DNA of 64,000 nt from Thalassobius vesicularis (GCF_004799325.1 NZ_SSMD01000006.1:210394-274393); one strand, 5' to 3'; shown: positions 36,529-46,080, numbered from the stretch's first letter. Numbers and translations: made by a program. Notes: generated by a model not told the origin, from the letters alone.

Positions 36529-37526
36529 CGCGGGGCAGCTGCCTGTGTGGCGCGGTGCGCTTTGAAACGCAGGCAACATTCGGCCCCGCCACGGCCTGCC
36601 ATTGCACGCAATGTCGCAAGATTACGGGCAGTTACTCTATCGCCGCACCTGTCCCGGCTGACGCCCTAAAGATCAAGGGCGCGCCGCGCTGGTTCGCCTC
36701 GTCCGCCCATGCGCGGCGGGCGTTTTGCCCCGATTGCGGCAGCTACCTGTTCTGGGAGGAAGGCGACGGTCTGATCTGGGTCGCGCTTGGCTCGGTTGAC
36801 GGGGCGACGGGGACGCATCTGGCCAACCACATTTTCTGTGCCTACAAAGGGGACGAATACGACCTGACCGACGCCTTGCCGCATCACGTGCGGGGCTGGT
36901 CCAGCCCGGAGGTTACGCCCATGCCGTTCACCATCGCCATCGACGGACCCGCAGCTGCGGGGAAGGGGACGATCTCGAAGGCCGTGGCGGCGCATTACGG
37001 GTTTGCCCATCTGGACACCGGCCTGTTGTACCGGGCCGTGGGCGCCAAGATGCTGGCAGGGGTCGAACCGATTGCCGCCGCGCAGGCGCTGCTGCCCGAG
37101 GATCTGGCCGATGCCAGCCTGCGCACGCCCGAGGTGGCACAGGCCGCCAGCAAGGTCGCCACGATCCCCGAAGTGCGCGCCGCACTGGTGGATTTCCAGC
37201 GCGCCTTTGCCCGCCGTCAGGGGGGCGCGGTGCTGGACGGGCGCGATATCGGCACGGTGATCTGCCCGGATGCCGAGGCCAAGCTGTTCGTCACCGCCAG
37301 CGCCGAAGTACGCGCCCAACGGCGTCATGCCGAACAGCAGGGCGCCCAGAGCTATGACGAGGTGCTGGCCGACGTGATCGCGCGGGATGAGCGTGACATG
37401 AACCGCGCCGAGGCGCCGCTGAAACCCGCCGCTGACGCGGTGCTGATCGACACCTCGGGCCTGAGCATCGAGCAGGCCGTGGCCGCGGCCATTGCTGCCG
37501 TGGACGCACGAAAGGACAACGTATGA
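36525..37526 (+). CDS. GFA/CENP-V domain continuous in frame with cytidylate kinase
   Basis: One uninterrupted 333-codon frame. Residues 1-132 form a complete GFA-type zinc domain ([40 protein letters not shown]), related to glutathione-dependent formaldehyde-activating enzyme. Residues 133-333 are a complete cytidylate kinase. No stop codon separates them; the linker is about ten residues (GWSSPEVTP). A GGAGG lies 8 bases before the Cmk ATG, so a separate Cmk could also be made. Whether the cell makes a fusion, Cmk alone, or both cannot be told here. The GFA start overlaps the upstream stop as ATGA. Confidence 0.75.
   Translation: MTRGSCLCGAVRFETQATFGPATACHCTQCRKITGSYSIAAPVPADALKIKGAPRWFASSAHARRAFCPDCGSYLFWEEGDGLIWVALGSVDGATGTHLANHIFCAYKGDEYDLTDALPHHVRGWSSPEVTPMPFTIAIDGPAAAGKGTISKAVAAHYGFAHLDTGLLYRAVGAKMLAGVEPIAAAQALLPEDLADASLRTPEVAQAASKVATIPEVRAALVDFQRAFARRQGGAVLDGRDIGTVICPDAEAKLFVTASAEVRAQRRHAEQQGAQSYDEVLADVIARDERDMNRAEAPLKPAADAVLIDTSGLSIEQAVAAAIAAVDARKDNV
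36921..37526 (+). CDS. cmk: Cytidylate kinase Cmk (internal start of the GFA-Cmk frame)
   Basis: Phosphorylates CMP and dCMP. 201 residues from ATG 36921, which has its own ribosome binding site GGAGG (36908-36912). P-loop [22 protein letters not shown]-binding [38 protein letters not shown] and [16 protein letters not shown] all match Cmk. In related genomes cmk stands between aroA and rpsA, as here once the inserted genes are ignored. Listed separately because the internal start is credible; it shares the frame of the preceding GFA entry. Confidence 0.9.
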   Translation: MPFTIAIDGPAAAGKGTISKAVAAHYGFAHLDTGLLYRAVGAKMLAGVEPIAAAQALLPEDLADASLRTPEVAQAASKVATIPEVRAALVDFQRAFARRQGGAVLDGRDIGTVICPDAEAKLFVTASAEVRAQRRHAEQQGAQSYDEVLADVIARDERDMNRAEAPLKPAADAVLIDTSGLSIEQAVAAAIAAVDARKDNV

Positions 37527-38521
37527 AACTGCGCAAACTGGGCAAGAACGGCCCCGAAATCTCGGCCTTGGGGATCGGGGCGATGTCCTTTGCCAATTTC
37601 TACGGCCCCACGACCGAGGAAAACTCCTACGCCATCCTGCACGCCGCGCTGGAGGCAGGGGTGACCCATATCGACACGTCGAATGTCTACGGGATGGGCC
37701 GCTCGGAAACCACGATCGGGACGTTCCTGCGCGACAATCCCGGCACGCGCGAACGGTTCCACATTGCCACCAAGGCCGCGATCACCAAGGACGCGCAGGG
37801 CAACCGGTGCTTTGACAACTCGCTGGCGCATTTGGAGAGCGAGTTGGACGGCAGCCTGAAACGGTTGGGTCTGGACCATGTGGACCTGTTCTATGTCCAC
37901 CGCCGCCAGGCCGACATCCCGATCGAGGAGGTCGCCGGCCACATGGCCCTGCTGCAGCAAAAGGGCAAGATCAAGGGCATCGGATTCTCGGAAATCGCAC
38001 CCTATTCGCTGCGCCGCGCGGCCACGGAATGCCATGTGGATGCAGTGCAGAACGAATACTCGCTGGCGACGCGCCTGCCGGAAATGGGCCTGCTGCGCAC
38101 CTGTGCCGAACTGGGCACCGCGCTGGTCGCCTTTTCGTCCGTGGGTCGGTCGCTGCTGACGGACACGCCGATCCCGCTGGAAACCATCCCCAATCTGGAA
38201 TTCCTGCGCGTGAATCCCCGCTTTATCGAGCCGAATTATAGCGCCAACATCGCCGCCACCGACGGTCTGCGCACCTATGCGGCCGAGCTGGGCCATTCGA
38301 CGGCGGCGCTGGCCATCGCCTGGGTGCTGGCGCAGGGAGAGCATGTGGTGACGATCCCCGGTACGCGCTCGGTCGGGCATTTCGCGCAACTGGTCGAAGG
38401 CGCGCAGCTGGAGTTGACCCCGGCACAACTGGCCCGCATCGAAGAAATCCTGCCCGTCGGCTGGGCCTGGGGTGACCGCTATAACGAGGCGCAAAACATC
38501 GGCCCGGAACGCTACTGCTAA
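37523..38521 (+). CDS. Aldo/keto reductase
   Basis: NADPH-dependent carbonyl reductase, 332 residues, TIM barrel. Catalytic residues are placed in [19 protein letters not shown] (Asp, Tyr), the Lys in FHIATKAAI and the His in [12 protein letters not shown]. The C-terminal cofactor segment is [20 protein letters not shown]. It resembles the YajO/IolS-type AKRs. The ATG overlaps the cmk stop. Substrate unknown. Confidence 0.88.
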   Translation: MKLRKLGKNGPEISALGIGAMSFANFYGPTTEENSYAILHAALEAGVTHIDTSNVYGMGRSETTIGTFLRDNPGTRERFHIATKAAITKDAQGNRCFDNSLAHLESELDGSLKRLGLDHVDLFYVHRRQADIPIEEVAGHMALLQQKGKIKGIGFSEIAPYSLRRAATECHVDAVQNEYSLATRLPEMGLLRTCAELGTALVAFSSVGRSLLTDTPIPLETIPNLEFLRVNPRFIEPNYSANIAATDGLRTYAAELGHSTAALAIAWVLAQGEHVVTIPGTRSVGHFAQLVEGAQLELTPAQLARIEEILPVGWAWGDRYNEAQNIGPERYC

Positions 38522-38610
38522 GGGTGTTTTCCCTTGCCAGACAGGGGCGCAGCCGTTATATGCGCCCCGTCTACACGGCGATTTTCGTCGCAGGATGAAG
38601 AACTCAGGCA

Positions 38611-38640
38611 GGGTCGGACTCTACCGGCCCTCTTTGTTTT
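38611..38640 (+). terminator. Terminator-like hairpin in the rpsA leader region
   Basis: GGGTCGG ... CCGGCCC (one G-U pair) followed by TCTTTGTTTT, 90 bp after the aldo/keto reductase and about 100 bp before rpsA. It probably ends the aroA-AKR transcript. If the rpsA promoter lies upstream of it, it could instead attenuate rpsA. Confidence 0.65.
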
Positions 38641-38741
38641 GTGACACGTCTGACCAACCGTTCGCCCCGGCGGACATCAACCAAGACCGGCGGACACAAC
38701 CGCATGGCCCGAAAAAACGTTTGTAAAGGAACTGATGCCAC

Positions 38742-40418
38742 ATGGCTAAAAACATGATGGAGGAATTCGAAGCCCTCCTGCAAGAAAGCTTCGAAATTGA
38801 CACCCCCCAAGAGGGTTCGGTTGTCAAAGGCAAGGTCATCGCGATCGAAGCGGGCCAGGCCATCATCGACGTCGGCTACAAAATGGAAGGCCGCGTTGAT
38901 CTGAAAGAATTCGCAAACCCCGGCGAAGCCCCTGAAATCACCGTTGGCGACGAAGTCGAAGTCTTCCTGCGCGCGGCTGAAAACGCCCGTGGCGAAGCAG
39001 TCATCTCGCGCGAGATGGCCCGCCGCGAAGAGGCATGGGACCGCCTGGAGAAAGCCTACGCAAACGAAGAGCGCGTCGATGGCGCCATCTTCAACCGCGT
39101 CAAAGGCGGCTTCACCGTGGACTTGGGCGGCGCTGTTGCGTTCCTGCCCGGCAGCCAGGTTGACGTCCGCCCCGTGCGTGACGCTGGCCCGCTGATGGGT
39201 CTGAAGCAGCCCTTCCAGATCCTGAAAATGGACCGTCGCCGTGGCAACATCGTTGTGTCGCGTCGCGCCATCCTGGAAGAATCGCGCGCCGAACAGCGTG
39301 CCGAAGTCATCGGCAACCTGACCGAAGGCCAGACCGTGGACGGCGTCGTCAAGAACATCACCGAATACGGTGCGTTCGTTGACCTGGGCGGCGTTGACGG
39401 CCTGCTGCACGTCACCGACATGGCATGGCGCCGCGTGAACCACCCGTCCGAGATCCTGTCGATCGGCGAGACCGTCAAGGTCCAGGTCATCAAGATCAAC
39501 AAAGACACCCACCGCATCAGCCTGGGCATGAAGCAGCTGCAAGAAGATCCGTGGGATCTGGTTGCTGCCAAGTACCCGCTGAACTCGGTTCACAAGGGTC
39601 GCGTCACCAACATCACCGACTACGGCGCATTCGTCGAGCTGGAGCCGGGCGTCGAAGGCCTGGTGCACGTCTCGGAAATGTCCTGGACCAAGAAAAACGT
39701 CCACCCCGGCAAGATCGTTTCGACCAGCCAGGAAGTCGACGTCATGGTTCTGGAAATCGACGGCGCCAAGCGTCGCGTTTCGCTGGGCCTGAAGCAGACC
39801 ATGCGCAACCCGTGGGAAGTGTTCTCGGAAACTCATCCCGAGGGCACCGAGGTCGAAGGCGAAGTCAAGAACATCACCGAATTCGGTCTGTTCATCGGCC
39901 TGCCCGGCGACATCGACGGCATGGTTCACCTGTCGGACCTGTCGTGGGACGAGCGTGGCGAAGACGCCATCCAGGGCTACAAGAAGGGCGACATCGTCAA
40001 AGCTGTCGTTTCCGAAGTGGACGTGGACAAAGAGCGTATCAGCCTGTCGATCAAAGCCCTGGGCGGCGACAAGTTCGCTGAAGCCGTTGGCGGCGTGAAG
40101 CGTGGCTCGGTCATCACCGTGAACGTCACCTCGATCGAGGACGGCGGCATCGAGGTCGAGTACGAAGGCATGAAGTCGTTCATCCGTCGTTCGGACCTGG
40201 CCCGCGACCGCGCCGACCAGCGCCCCGAGCGTTTCTCGGTTGGCGACAAGGTCGACGTGCGTGTGACCAACATCGACAGCAAGACCCGCAAGCTGGGCCT
40301 GTCGATCAAGGCACGCGAGATCGCCGAAGAGAAGGAAGCCGTGGAACAGTACGGTTCGTCCGACTCGGGTGCATCGCTGGGCGACATCCTGGGCGCCGCT
40401 CTGAAGGGCGACAAGTAA
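38742..40418 (+). CDS. rpsA: 30S ribosomal protein S1
   Basis: mRNA-binding ribosomal protein, 558 residues with six S1 OB-fold repeats. They begin around GSVVKGKVIAIEAG, ERVDGAIFNRVKGGFTVDLGG, GQTVDGVVKNITEYGAFVDLGGVDGLLHVTDM, NSVHKGRVTNITDYGAFVELEPGVEGLVHVSEM, GTEVEGEVKNITEFGLFIG and GSVITVNVTSIEDGGIEVEYEGM. Codon choice is visibly more biased than in the neighbours, as expected for a highly expressed gene. AAAGGAACT precedes the ATG. A terminator follows. Confidence 0.97.
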   Translation: MAKNMMEEFEALLQESFEIDTPQEGSVVKGKVIAIEAGQAIIDVGYKMEGRVDLKEFANPGEAPEITVGDEVEVFLRAAENARGEAVISREMARREEAWDRLEKAYANEERVDGAIFNRVKGGFTVDLGGAVAFLPGSQVDVRPVRDAGPLMGLKQPFQILKMDRRRGNIVVSRRAILEESRAEQRAEVIGNLTEGQTVDGVVKNITEYGAFVDLGGVDGLLHVTDMAWRRVNHPSEILSIGETVKVQVIKINKDTHRISLGMKQLQEDPWDLVAAKYPLNSVHKGRVTNITDYGAFVELEPGVEGLVHVSEMSWTKKNVHPGKIVSTSQEVDVMVLEIDGAKRRVSLGLKQTMRNPWEVFSETHPEGTEVEGEVKNITEFGLFIGLPGDIDGMVHLSDLSWDERGEDAIQGYKKGDIVKAVVSEVDVDKERISLSIKALGGDKFAEAVGGVKRGSVITVNVTSIEDGGIEVEYEGMKSFIRRSDLARDRADQRPERFSVGDKVDVRVTNIDSKTRKLGLSIKAREIAEEKEAVEQYGSSDSGASLGDILGAALKGDK

Positions 40419-40444
40419 TCGCCCGATGCGATTATCGTGAATTG

Positions 40445-40480
40445 CGGCCTCGCCCTATACGGGCGGGGCCGTTTTCGTTT
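40445..40480 (+). terminator. Rho-independent terminator after rpsA
   Basis: Stem CGGCC-T-CGCCC / GGGCG-G-GGCCG with a 5-base loop, followed by TTTTCGTTT, 26 bp past the stop. Confidence 0.85.
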
Positions 40481-40816
40481 GCGCGGCGGACCCGGCTGAG
40501 GGGGTTTCGGGGTGCGCCTTCTCTGTAAGCAGGGGGCGATTTCGCGCCCGCCGAGGGGGCTTCGGATCGGCGCCAGCCTTGGCCAGCACGGCGCGATGCG
40601 TTGCGAATCAATGACTTCTCCGCGCTGCGGCATCTGTTGGGGCGAGGCGTCACGCGGCGGCCGACGCCGGGTCAGGTGGGAAAAAATGCCCCAACCGGCG
40701 CATTTCCTGCGACGATTTTTGCCGATAAGTTCAACTGCTTGTTTTCGAACGCGATCTTTCTTTCTATAGTTCTCATAACAATGGGGGCACAAAGCTTATC
40801 CCGGGGGAGGGTGCCG
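40481..40816 (+). other. Gap between rpsA terminator and ihfB
   Basis: 336 bp without a convincing gene. The first part is GC-rich and structured; the last 100 bp become AT-rich and include TATAGT (40765-40770), a possible -10 element for ihfB, with TTGTTT (40739-40744) or TTCGAA (40744-40749) as weak -35 candidates at non-ideal spacing (20 or 15 bp). Nothing else recognised. Confidence 0.4.
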
Positions 40817-41116
40817 ATGATCCGGTCGGAACTGATTCAAAAGATATTCGAGGAAAACCAGGATCGGTCTTCTGAGAACCAACTGACCATGCGCGACGCG
40901 GAAAAGATCGTGAACACGATCTTTGACGAAATCACCGACGCAATGGCACGTGGCGACCGCGTCGAACTGCGCGGCTTCGGCGCGTTTTCGGTGAAGCAGC
41001 GCGATGCTAGGGTAGGGCGTAACCCGCGCACCGGGGATTCGGTGGAAGTCGAGGAAAAGCACGTCCCCTTCTTCAAGACTGGAAAACTGTTGCGCGACCG
41101 TTTGAACGGAAAGTGA
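40817..41116 (+). CDS. ihfB: Integration host factor beta subunit IhfB
   Basis: DNA-bending nucleoid protein, 99 residues. Typical IHF-beta wording: [57 protein letters not shown] with the DNA-intercalating Pro, and [13 protein letters not shown]. The start at 40817 is preceded by GGGGGAGG; longer open frames upstream look non-coding. The rpsA-ihfB order is conserved in many Proteobacteria. Followed 11 bp later by a lapA-like gene. Confidence 0.95.
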   Translation: MIRSELIQKIFEENQDRSSENQLTMRDAEKIVNTIFDEITDAMARGDRVELRGFGAFSVKQRDARVGRNPRTGDSVEVEEKHVPFFKTGKLLRDRLNGK

Positions 41117-41127
41117 AGTAACAGACC

Positions 41128-41484
41128 ATGCGCTATATCCGCTATGCCTTCCTCGCCGCTATCGGCGCGGTTCTGATCGTTGTTGCACTGGCGAACCGTG
41201 GTGCCGTGACGCTGACCCTGCTGCCTGAACCTCTGGCGGATCTGGTCGGGCTGAACCACTCGATCACCCTGCCGCTGTTTGGCGTGATTCTGGGGGGCAT
41301 CGTGGTCGGGCTGTTGATCGGCTTTGTCTGGGAATGGCTGCGCGAGCATAAGCACCGCGCCAACGCCGCCGCCAAGCAGCGCCAGGTCCACGATCTTGAG
41401 CGCAAGCTGAAGCGCGAGCAGCGCAAGGCCGTCGAAAGCGGCCAGCAGGACGAGGTTCTGGCCCTGCTGGAGCAGAAGTCCTGA
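41128..41484 (+). CDS. LapA-domain (DUF1049) membrane protein
   Basis: A 118-residue inner-membrane protein with two helices ([22 protein letters not shown] and [22 protein letters not shown]) and a basic coiled-coil tail ([20 protein letters not shown]). E. coli LapA-type proteins help lipopolysaccharide assembly and control. In alphaproteobacteria it commonly follows ihfB, as here. Confidence 0.85.
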   Translation: MRYIRYAFLAAIGAVLIVVALANRGAVTLTLLPEPLADLVGLNHSITLPLFGVILGGIVVGLLIGFVWEWLREHKHRANAAAKQRQVHDLERKLKREQRKAVESGQQDEVLALLEQKS

Positions 41485-41488
41485 TCCC

Positions 41489-42133
41489 ATGCCCCGTGAC
41501 GTCAAGGTCAAGATCTGCGGGCTGACCAAGCCCGAACACGTCCATGCCGCTGCCGATGCGGGCGCGGTCTATGGTGGCTTTGTGTTTTTCGCGAAATCCC
41601 CCCGGAATGTCTCGGTCGAGTTGGCCCGCGATCTGGCGCTGGAGGCCCCCGTCGGGCTGGCCAAGGTCGCACTGGTGGTGGACGCCGACGATGCGACGCT
41701 GGACGCGATCCTGAACCATGTTCCGCTGGACATGCTGCAACTCCACGGCAAGGAAAGCCCCGCCCGCGTGGCCGAGCTGCGCGCGCGCTATGGCCTGCCT
41801 GTGATGAAGGCGATCGGCATCGCTGAACCCGCCGACTTGGCGCAGATCGACGCCTATGCCGGGGCTGCGGACCAGCTGCTGATCGACGCCAAGGCCCCCA
41901 AGGGCGCGGCGCTGCCCGGTGGCAACGGGCTGTCCTTTGACTGGCGTCTGGTAAACCGCAAATACTGGCCTCTGCCCTGGATGCTGGCTGGCGGGCTGAC
42001 CCCTGATAACGTCGGTCTGGCCGTACAGATGACCGGCGCGCGGCAGGTGGACGTGTCCTCGGGCGTGGAAAGCGCGCCGGGGGTCAAGGACGCGGCGCTG
42101 ATCCGGGCTTTCGTTGCGGCGGCGCATGCCTGA
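41489..42133 (+). CDS. trpF: Phosphoribosylanthranilate isomerase TrpF
   Basis: Third step of tryptophan synthesis, 214-residue TIM barrel. The catalytic Cys is in [37 protein letters not shown] follows, and the phosphate-binding end reads [16 protein letters not shown] and [15 protein letters not shown] with the catalytic Asp region upstream. It starts 4 bp after lapA and precedes trpB by 122 bp. Confidence 0.95.
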   Translation: MPRDVKVKICGLTKPEHVHAAADAGAVYGGFVFFAKSPRNVSVELARDLALEAPVGLAKVALVVDADDATLDAILNHVPLDMLQLHGKESPARVAELRARYGLPVMKAIGIAEPADLAQIDAYAGAADQLLIDAKAPKGAALPGGNGLSFDWRLVNRKYWPLPWMLAGGLTPDNVGLAVQMTGARQVDVSSGVESAPGVKDAALIRAFVAAAHA

Positions 42134-42255
42134 CATTGCGCGCAGGCCGCGAAATCTGTAGGAAACGGCAGGATAATCGGGCTCGGACGCATTGAAATGT
42201 CCGGGCTGGCACCATATTCACGAACGAACTTCACATCCCACCAAAGGGGAGCCGC

Positions 42256-43509
42256 ATGGCCGACGATCTTTTCAACAGCTTCATGAATGTCCCCGATGAA
42301 AAGGGCCGTTTCGGCCAGTTCGGCGGGCGTTTCGTCTCGGAAACCCTGATGCCGCTGATCCTCTCGCTGGAGGCCGAGTACGAAAAGGCCAAGACCGATG
42401 ACAGCTTCTGGGCCGAGATGGACTATCTGTGGAAACACTACGTCGGCCGTCCCTCGCCGCTGTATTTCGCCGAAGGTCTGACCCGCGAGCTGGGCGGGGC
42501 CAAGATCTACCTGAAGCGTGACGAGCTGAACCACACCGGCGCGCACAAGATCAACAACGTGCTGGGACAGATCCTGCTGGCGCGCCGCATGGGCAAGACC
42601 CGGATCATCGCCGAAACCGGCGCCGGTCAGCACGGCGTCGCCACGGCAACCGTTTGCGCCAAGTTCGGTCTGAAATGCGTGGTCTACATGGGCGCGCATG
42701 ACGTCCAGCGTCAGGCCCCCAACGTGTTCCGCATGCGCCTGCTGGGCGCCGAGGTGATCCCTGTCACCAGCGGCCGTGGCACCCTGAAAGACGCCATGAA
42801 CGACGCGCTGCGCGATTGGGTGACCAACGTGCGCGACACGTTCTACTGCATCGGCACCGCCGCAGGCCCCGCGCCGTACCCGGCGATGGTGCGCGATTTC
42901 CAGTCGATCATCGGCAAGGAAGTCCGCTGGCAGCTGGCCGAGCAAGAGGGCGAGGGCCGTCTGCCCGACACCGTGATCGCGGCGATCGGCGGTGGCTCGA
43001 ACGCGATCGGGCTGTTCTACGATTTCCTCGACGAACCCTCGGTCAAGATCATCGGCGTCGAGGCCGGCGGCAAGGGCGTGGACGAAAAGATGCAGCACTG
43101 CGCCTCGCTGACGGGCGGTCGCCCCGGCGTGTTGCACGGCAACCGCACCTATCTGCTGCAGGACGAGGACGGCCAGATTCTCGAAGGGCACTCGATCTCG
43201 GCCGGTCTGGACTATCCCGGCATCGGGCCCGAGCATAGCTGGCTGCACGACATCGGCCGCGCCGAGTATGTCTACGTGACCGACACCGAGGCACTGGAAG
43301 CGTTCCAGCTGTCCTGCACCACCGAAGGCATCATCCCCGCCCTGGAACCCAGCCACGCGCTGGCCCATGTGATGAAGATCGCACCGACCCTGCCCAAGGA
43401 CCACATCATCGTCATGAACATGTGTGGCCGGGGCGACAAGGACATCTTCACCGTCGCCAAGCATCTGGGATTCGACATGTCGACCACCGAGGGACGCAGC
43501 GCCAACTAA
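42256..43509 (+). CDS. trpB: Tryptophan synthase beta chain TrpB
   Basis: Condenses indole with serine using PLP. 417 residues. The PLP Lys is in [18 protein letters not shown], the phosphate loop is [14 protein letters not shown], and [16 protein letters not shown] is the TrpB signature. AAAGGGG precedes the ATG. Its partner trpA is about 6 kb away on the other strand, a split seen in other Rhodobacterales. Confidence 0.97.
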   Translation: MADDLFNSFMNVPDEKGRFGQFGGRFVSETLMPLILSLEAEYEKAKTDDSFWAEMDYLWKHYVGRPSPLYFAEGLTRELGGAKIYLKRDELNHTGAHKINNVLGQILLARRMGKTRIIAETGAGQHGVATATVCAKFGLKCVVYMGAHDVQRQAPNVFRMRLLGAEVIPVTSGRGTLKDAMNDALRDWVTNVRDTFYCIGTAAGPAPYPAMVRDFQSIIGKEVRWQLAEQEGEGRLPDTVIAAIGGGSNAIGLFYDFLDEPSVKIIGVEAGGKGVDEKMQHCASLTGGRPGVLHGNRTYLLQDEDGQILEGHSISAGLDYPGIGPEHSWLHDIGRAEYVYVTDTEALEAFQLSCTTEGIIPALEPSHALAHVMKIAPTLPKDHIIVMNMCGRGDKDIFTVAKHLGFDMSTTEGRSAN

Positions 43510-43526
43510 GCCGAGCGAACCAAAAT

Positions 43527-43560
43527 CAAACGGCGCTGCCAGAAATGGCGGCGCCGTTTG
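43527..43560 (+). terminator. Long hairpin after trpB
   Basis: Stem CAAACGGCGC ... GCGCCGTTTG with an inner GCCA/TGGC pair and GAAA loop, 18 bp past the trpB stop. No T-run follows beyond CGTTT; probably the trpB terminator. Confidence 0.65.
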
Positions 43561-43610
43561 CGTTTCCGGGGTTGAACTGCCCTATCGGTTTCGTGATCTG
43601 CGCGGGCCAG

Positions 43611-43663
43611 TTATCCACAGAAAACCCGCGAAATCTGTCATATACACGATCTTCTGTGGATAA
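43611..43663. promoter_or_regulatory. Pair of perfect, inverted DnaA boxes
   Basis: TTATCCACA at 43611-43619 and its reverse complement TGTGGATAA at 43655-43663. The match extends to 12 bp (TTATCCACAGAA / TTCTGTGGATAA), with a 29-bp spacer. Both equal the strong DnaA box. The site lies between the converging trpB and DUF2237 genes, so it is not an ordinary promoter operator. Function unknown; see findings. Confidence 0.7.
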
Positions 43664-43664
43664 G

Positions 43665-44042
43665 TCAGGTCCGGTTGGCATCGTGTTCCTGCAGCACCTC
43701 CAGCGGGACGATCTGCAAGGCCGCGGCGTGGGTGGCGGCCAGATTGACGCGCGGGGCGCAGCCCTCGTCATGGGCTTGCAGGAACCGCGCGGCGCACAGG
43801 CACCACTGATCGCCGGGTTTCAACCCCGCGAACCGGTATTCCGGGCGCGGGGTGGACAGGTCGTTGCCGACGTATTTCGAATAGGCCAGAAACTCGGCCG
43901 TCATCACCGCGCAGACGGTGTGGCTGCCGGTGTCCTCGGCGCAGCTGTTGCAATGGCCGTCGCGGAAGAAGCCCGTTAACGGATCTTCAGAGCAAGGTTG
44001 AAGAACGCCGCCCAACACGTTGACGGATGGGAATTTCTGCAT
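43665..44042 (-). CDS. DUF2237 family protein
   Basis: A 125-residue protein of a widespread family without assigned function. It shows the family pattern NVLGGVLQPCSEDPLTGFFRDGHC, GSHTVCAVMTAEFLAYSKYVGNDLSTPRPEY, and LKPGDQWCLCAARFLQAH. It is cysteine-rich (seven Cys), including the conserved CLCA and VCAV positions. Transcribed leftward 3 bp after the beta-lactamase-like gene, so probably co-transcribed with it. Confidence 0.88.
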   Translation of the reverse strand: MQKFPSVNVLGGVLQPCSEDPLTGFFRDGHCNSCAEDTGSHTVCAVMTAEFLAYSKYVGNDLSTPRPEYRFAGLKPGDQWCLCAARFLQAHDEGCAPRVNLAATHAAALQIVPLEVLQEHDANRT

Positions 44043-44045
44043 GGC

Positions 44046-45215
44046 TCATTCCTTAACAAAGCTGTCCGTGATGCGCCGGAACATCTCGATGTTCTGGCGG
44101 TTCACGCCGTCCTCCTTGAACAGCCGGTCGGCCGAGTTCATGGCGATCACCACGCCCTTGGGTCGGTTGATGTAGATGTACTGCCCGTAAACACCGATGG
44201 CGTAGAACTCGCCCGGTTGCGCGTCCGAGGGCAGCCACCATTGCAGGCCGTATTTCTCTTTGCCGGGCGACGTCGGGGCGCTGGGGGCGCTGGCGGTTTC
44301 GACCCAGCCTTCGGGCAGCAGCCGCTGGCCCTGCCAGGTGCCGCCCTGCGCGACCATCTGGCCAAAGCGGGCATAGTCGCGGGTGCGCATGTTCAGCCCG
44401 CCCAGCACAAAGCCCACGCCGGTGCCGTCGGTGATCATCAGCGGCGTTTCCTCCAGTCCCAGCGGGCGGATCAGCTTTTCCGCCATCAAATCGGGGATCG
44501 TGCGGCCCGTGGCCCCGCGGATGACCATGCCGATCACATGCGTGTCGATGGACACGTAATGCCAGGTCTGCCCCGGAGTCGCGTCACGCTCTGCAAGTCC
44601 TGCCGCGAACCCGTCCATCGAGCCACCCAGCGCCAGTACCCGGCCCATGCGGTTGATGTCCGAGTTGAAATCCAGGTAGTCCTCGTTGAATTTCACGCCG
44701 CTGGCCATGTGCAACACGTCGATGATGCGCGCGCCGTCATAGGCGCTGCCGGCCAGCTGGGGCGCGTATTTCGTCACCGGGTCGTCCATGCTGGCGATGG
44801 CGCCGTCCTGCAGGACGATGCCGAACAGCGAGGCCAGAAAGCTTTTGGCCATCGACCAGGAAATCCGCCGATCCTCAGGCCCGGTGCCCTGATAATAACC
44901 TTCGTGCCGGATTTGGCCGTCCTTCAGCACCACCAGCGCCGTCACCGCCCGTTCCGTTAGCCACGCGTCCGAGCCTTCGGGCAGCGGCGCGTCCTCGCCC
45001 TTGGGCAGCGGGCTGACAGGAGCCGTGCCGCGATCCAGCGCCGCAGTCCAGAACATCTGATCCATGGACGAGAAATTCTGGACGATCCGATCGGCATCGA
45101 ACAGGTGATTCACGGCCAGCAGGCGCGTGATTTCCTCTTTCTTCCAGACGACAAGGCCGCCTGAAATCAGGATGATGACGGTGATGACCCTGAAGGCCCA
45201 TTTGGCATAGCGCAT
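44046..45215 (-). CDS. Serine hydrolase, class C beta-lactamase-like, membrane-anchored
   Basis: A 389-residue protein with one N-terminal membrane helix (FRVITVIILISGGLVVWK) and a periplasmic serine beta-lactamase/esterase fold. The SxxK nucleophile motif is ISWSMAKSFLASLFG, with a YxN-like motif in WHYVSIDTHVIG and a late QWWLPS...YAIGVYGQYIYI segment in place of KTG. Such proteins are usually esterases or peptidases rather than resistance enzymes. ATG 45215 follows GGGAGGG. It is the first gene of a leftward pair with DUF2237. Confidence 0.85.
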   Translation of the reverse strand: MRYAKWAFRVITVIILISGGLVVWKKEEITRLLAVNHLFDADRIVQNFSSMDQMFWTAALDRGTAPVSPLPKGEDAPLPEGSDAWLTERAVTALVVLKDGQIRHEGYYQGTGPEDRRISWSMAKSFLASLFGIVLQDGAIASMDDPVTKYAPQLAGSAYDGARIIDVLHMASGVKFNEDYLDFNSDINRMGRVLALGGSMDGFAAGLAERDATPGQTWHYVSIDTHVIGMVIRGATGRTIPDLMAEKLIRPLGLEETPLMITDGTGVGFVLGGLNMRTRDYARFGQMVAQGGTWQGQRLLPEGWVETASAPSAPTSPGKEKYGLQWWLPSDAQPGEFYAIGVYGQYIYINRPKGVVIAMNSADRLFKEDGVNRQNIEMFRRITDSFVKE

Positions 45216-45270
45216 GTTTCCCTCCCGCTCTGGGGCGAGTGAATCATGCGACGGGGGCGTCAGGCAAGCC

Positions 45271-45951
45271 TCAGCGGAACTTATCCAGCAGCTTTTCCAT
45301 CGGACTGCGCGTATCGGGGGCGTCTGGCTGGTCCGGCTTGCCCGGGGTTGCATCGGGCTTGGCTGCGGTTTTGGACGATCGGGGCGGGGCCACGCGCTGC
45401 GCCACGGCGTTCAGGAATTTCGAGCCGTTCCCGTCCGCCAGCGCCGCCGCACCATCGCTGATGCCGCGCATCAGGTCGTCCAGCCAGTCCTGATCGGCCT
45501 TGGCGAAATCGGCCAGCACGTAGCCCGCAACGCGGTCCTTATGGCCGGGATGGCCGATGCCCAGACGGACGCGGGCGTAGGATTCGCCGATATGTTGGTG
45601 GATCGAGCGCAGCCCGTTATGGCCCGCGTGCCCTCCGCCCTGTTTCAGGCGGATCTTGCCGGGGGCCAGGTCCAGCTCGTCATGGAAAACGGTGACGTCG
45701 GCGGGGGTCAGCTTGTAAAAGCGCATCGCCTCGCCCACGGATTGACCGGACAGATTCATGAAGGTTTCGGGCTTCAGCAACACGACCTTGTCGGTGCCCA
45801 GGCGGCCCTCGGTCAGCTGGCCCTGAAACTTGGACCGCCACGGGGCAAAGCTGTGGTCACTGGCCACGCGGTCCAGCGCCATGAAGCCGATATTGTGCCG
45901 GTTGCCTGCGTATTTCGCGCCCGGATTGCCCAGACCCACCCAAAGCTGCAT
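45271..45951 (-). CDS. pth: Peptidyl-tRNA hydrolase Pth
   Basis: Releases peptides from dropped-off peptidyl-tRNA. 226 residues. Opening MQLWVGLGNPGAKYAGNRHNIGFMALD holds the catalytic His; the conserved Asp follows in TVFHDELDLAPGKIRLKQGGGHAGHNGLRSI. A disordered Pro/Asp-rich tail (DATPGKPDQPDAPDTRSP) follows residue 185. ATG 45951 is the family start. Downstream of rplY on the same strand, the usual rplY-pth order. Confidence 0.95.
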   Translation of the reverse strand: MQLWVGLGNPGAKYAGNRHNIGFMALDRVASDHSFAPWRSKFQGQLTEGRLGTDKVVLLKPETFMNLSGQSVGEAMRFYKLTPADVTVFHDELDLAPGKIRLKQGGGHAGHNGLRSIHQHIGESYARVRLGIGHPGHKDRVAGYVLADFAKADQDWLDDLMRGISDGAAALADGNGSKFLNAVAQRVAPPRSSKTAAKPDATPGKPDQPDAPDTRSPMEKLLDKFR

Positions 45952-46080
45952 GTCGTTTCCCCTGTTCGGACGTGGCGCAGGGTAGGGGCCGTGCACCGCG
46001 ATTTCAATCACTTGAAACGAAAAGGGCGCGACCCGCAGGCCGCGCCCAAGACTGTCCCCCATAAGCGGGGTGCGCGCCGA

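Noticed and set aside
42134..42255. Tryptophan attenuator before trpB
   Set aside because: No leader peptide with Trp codons or alternating hairpins was seen in the 122-bp gap.
43611..43663. Chromosomal replication origin
   Set aside because: Only two DnaA boxes, no AT-rich unwinding element, and none of the usual origin genes nearby; kept as a possible DnaA-binding site only.
44046..45215. Calling the serine hydrolase an antibiotic-resistance beta-lactamase
   Set aside because: It has SxxK but no clear KTG and is membrane-anchored; such proteins are mostly esterases or peptidases.
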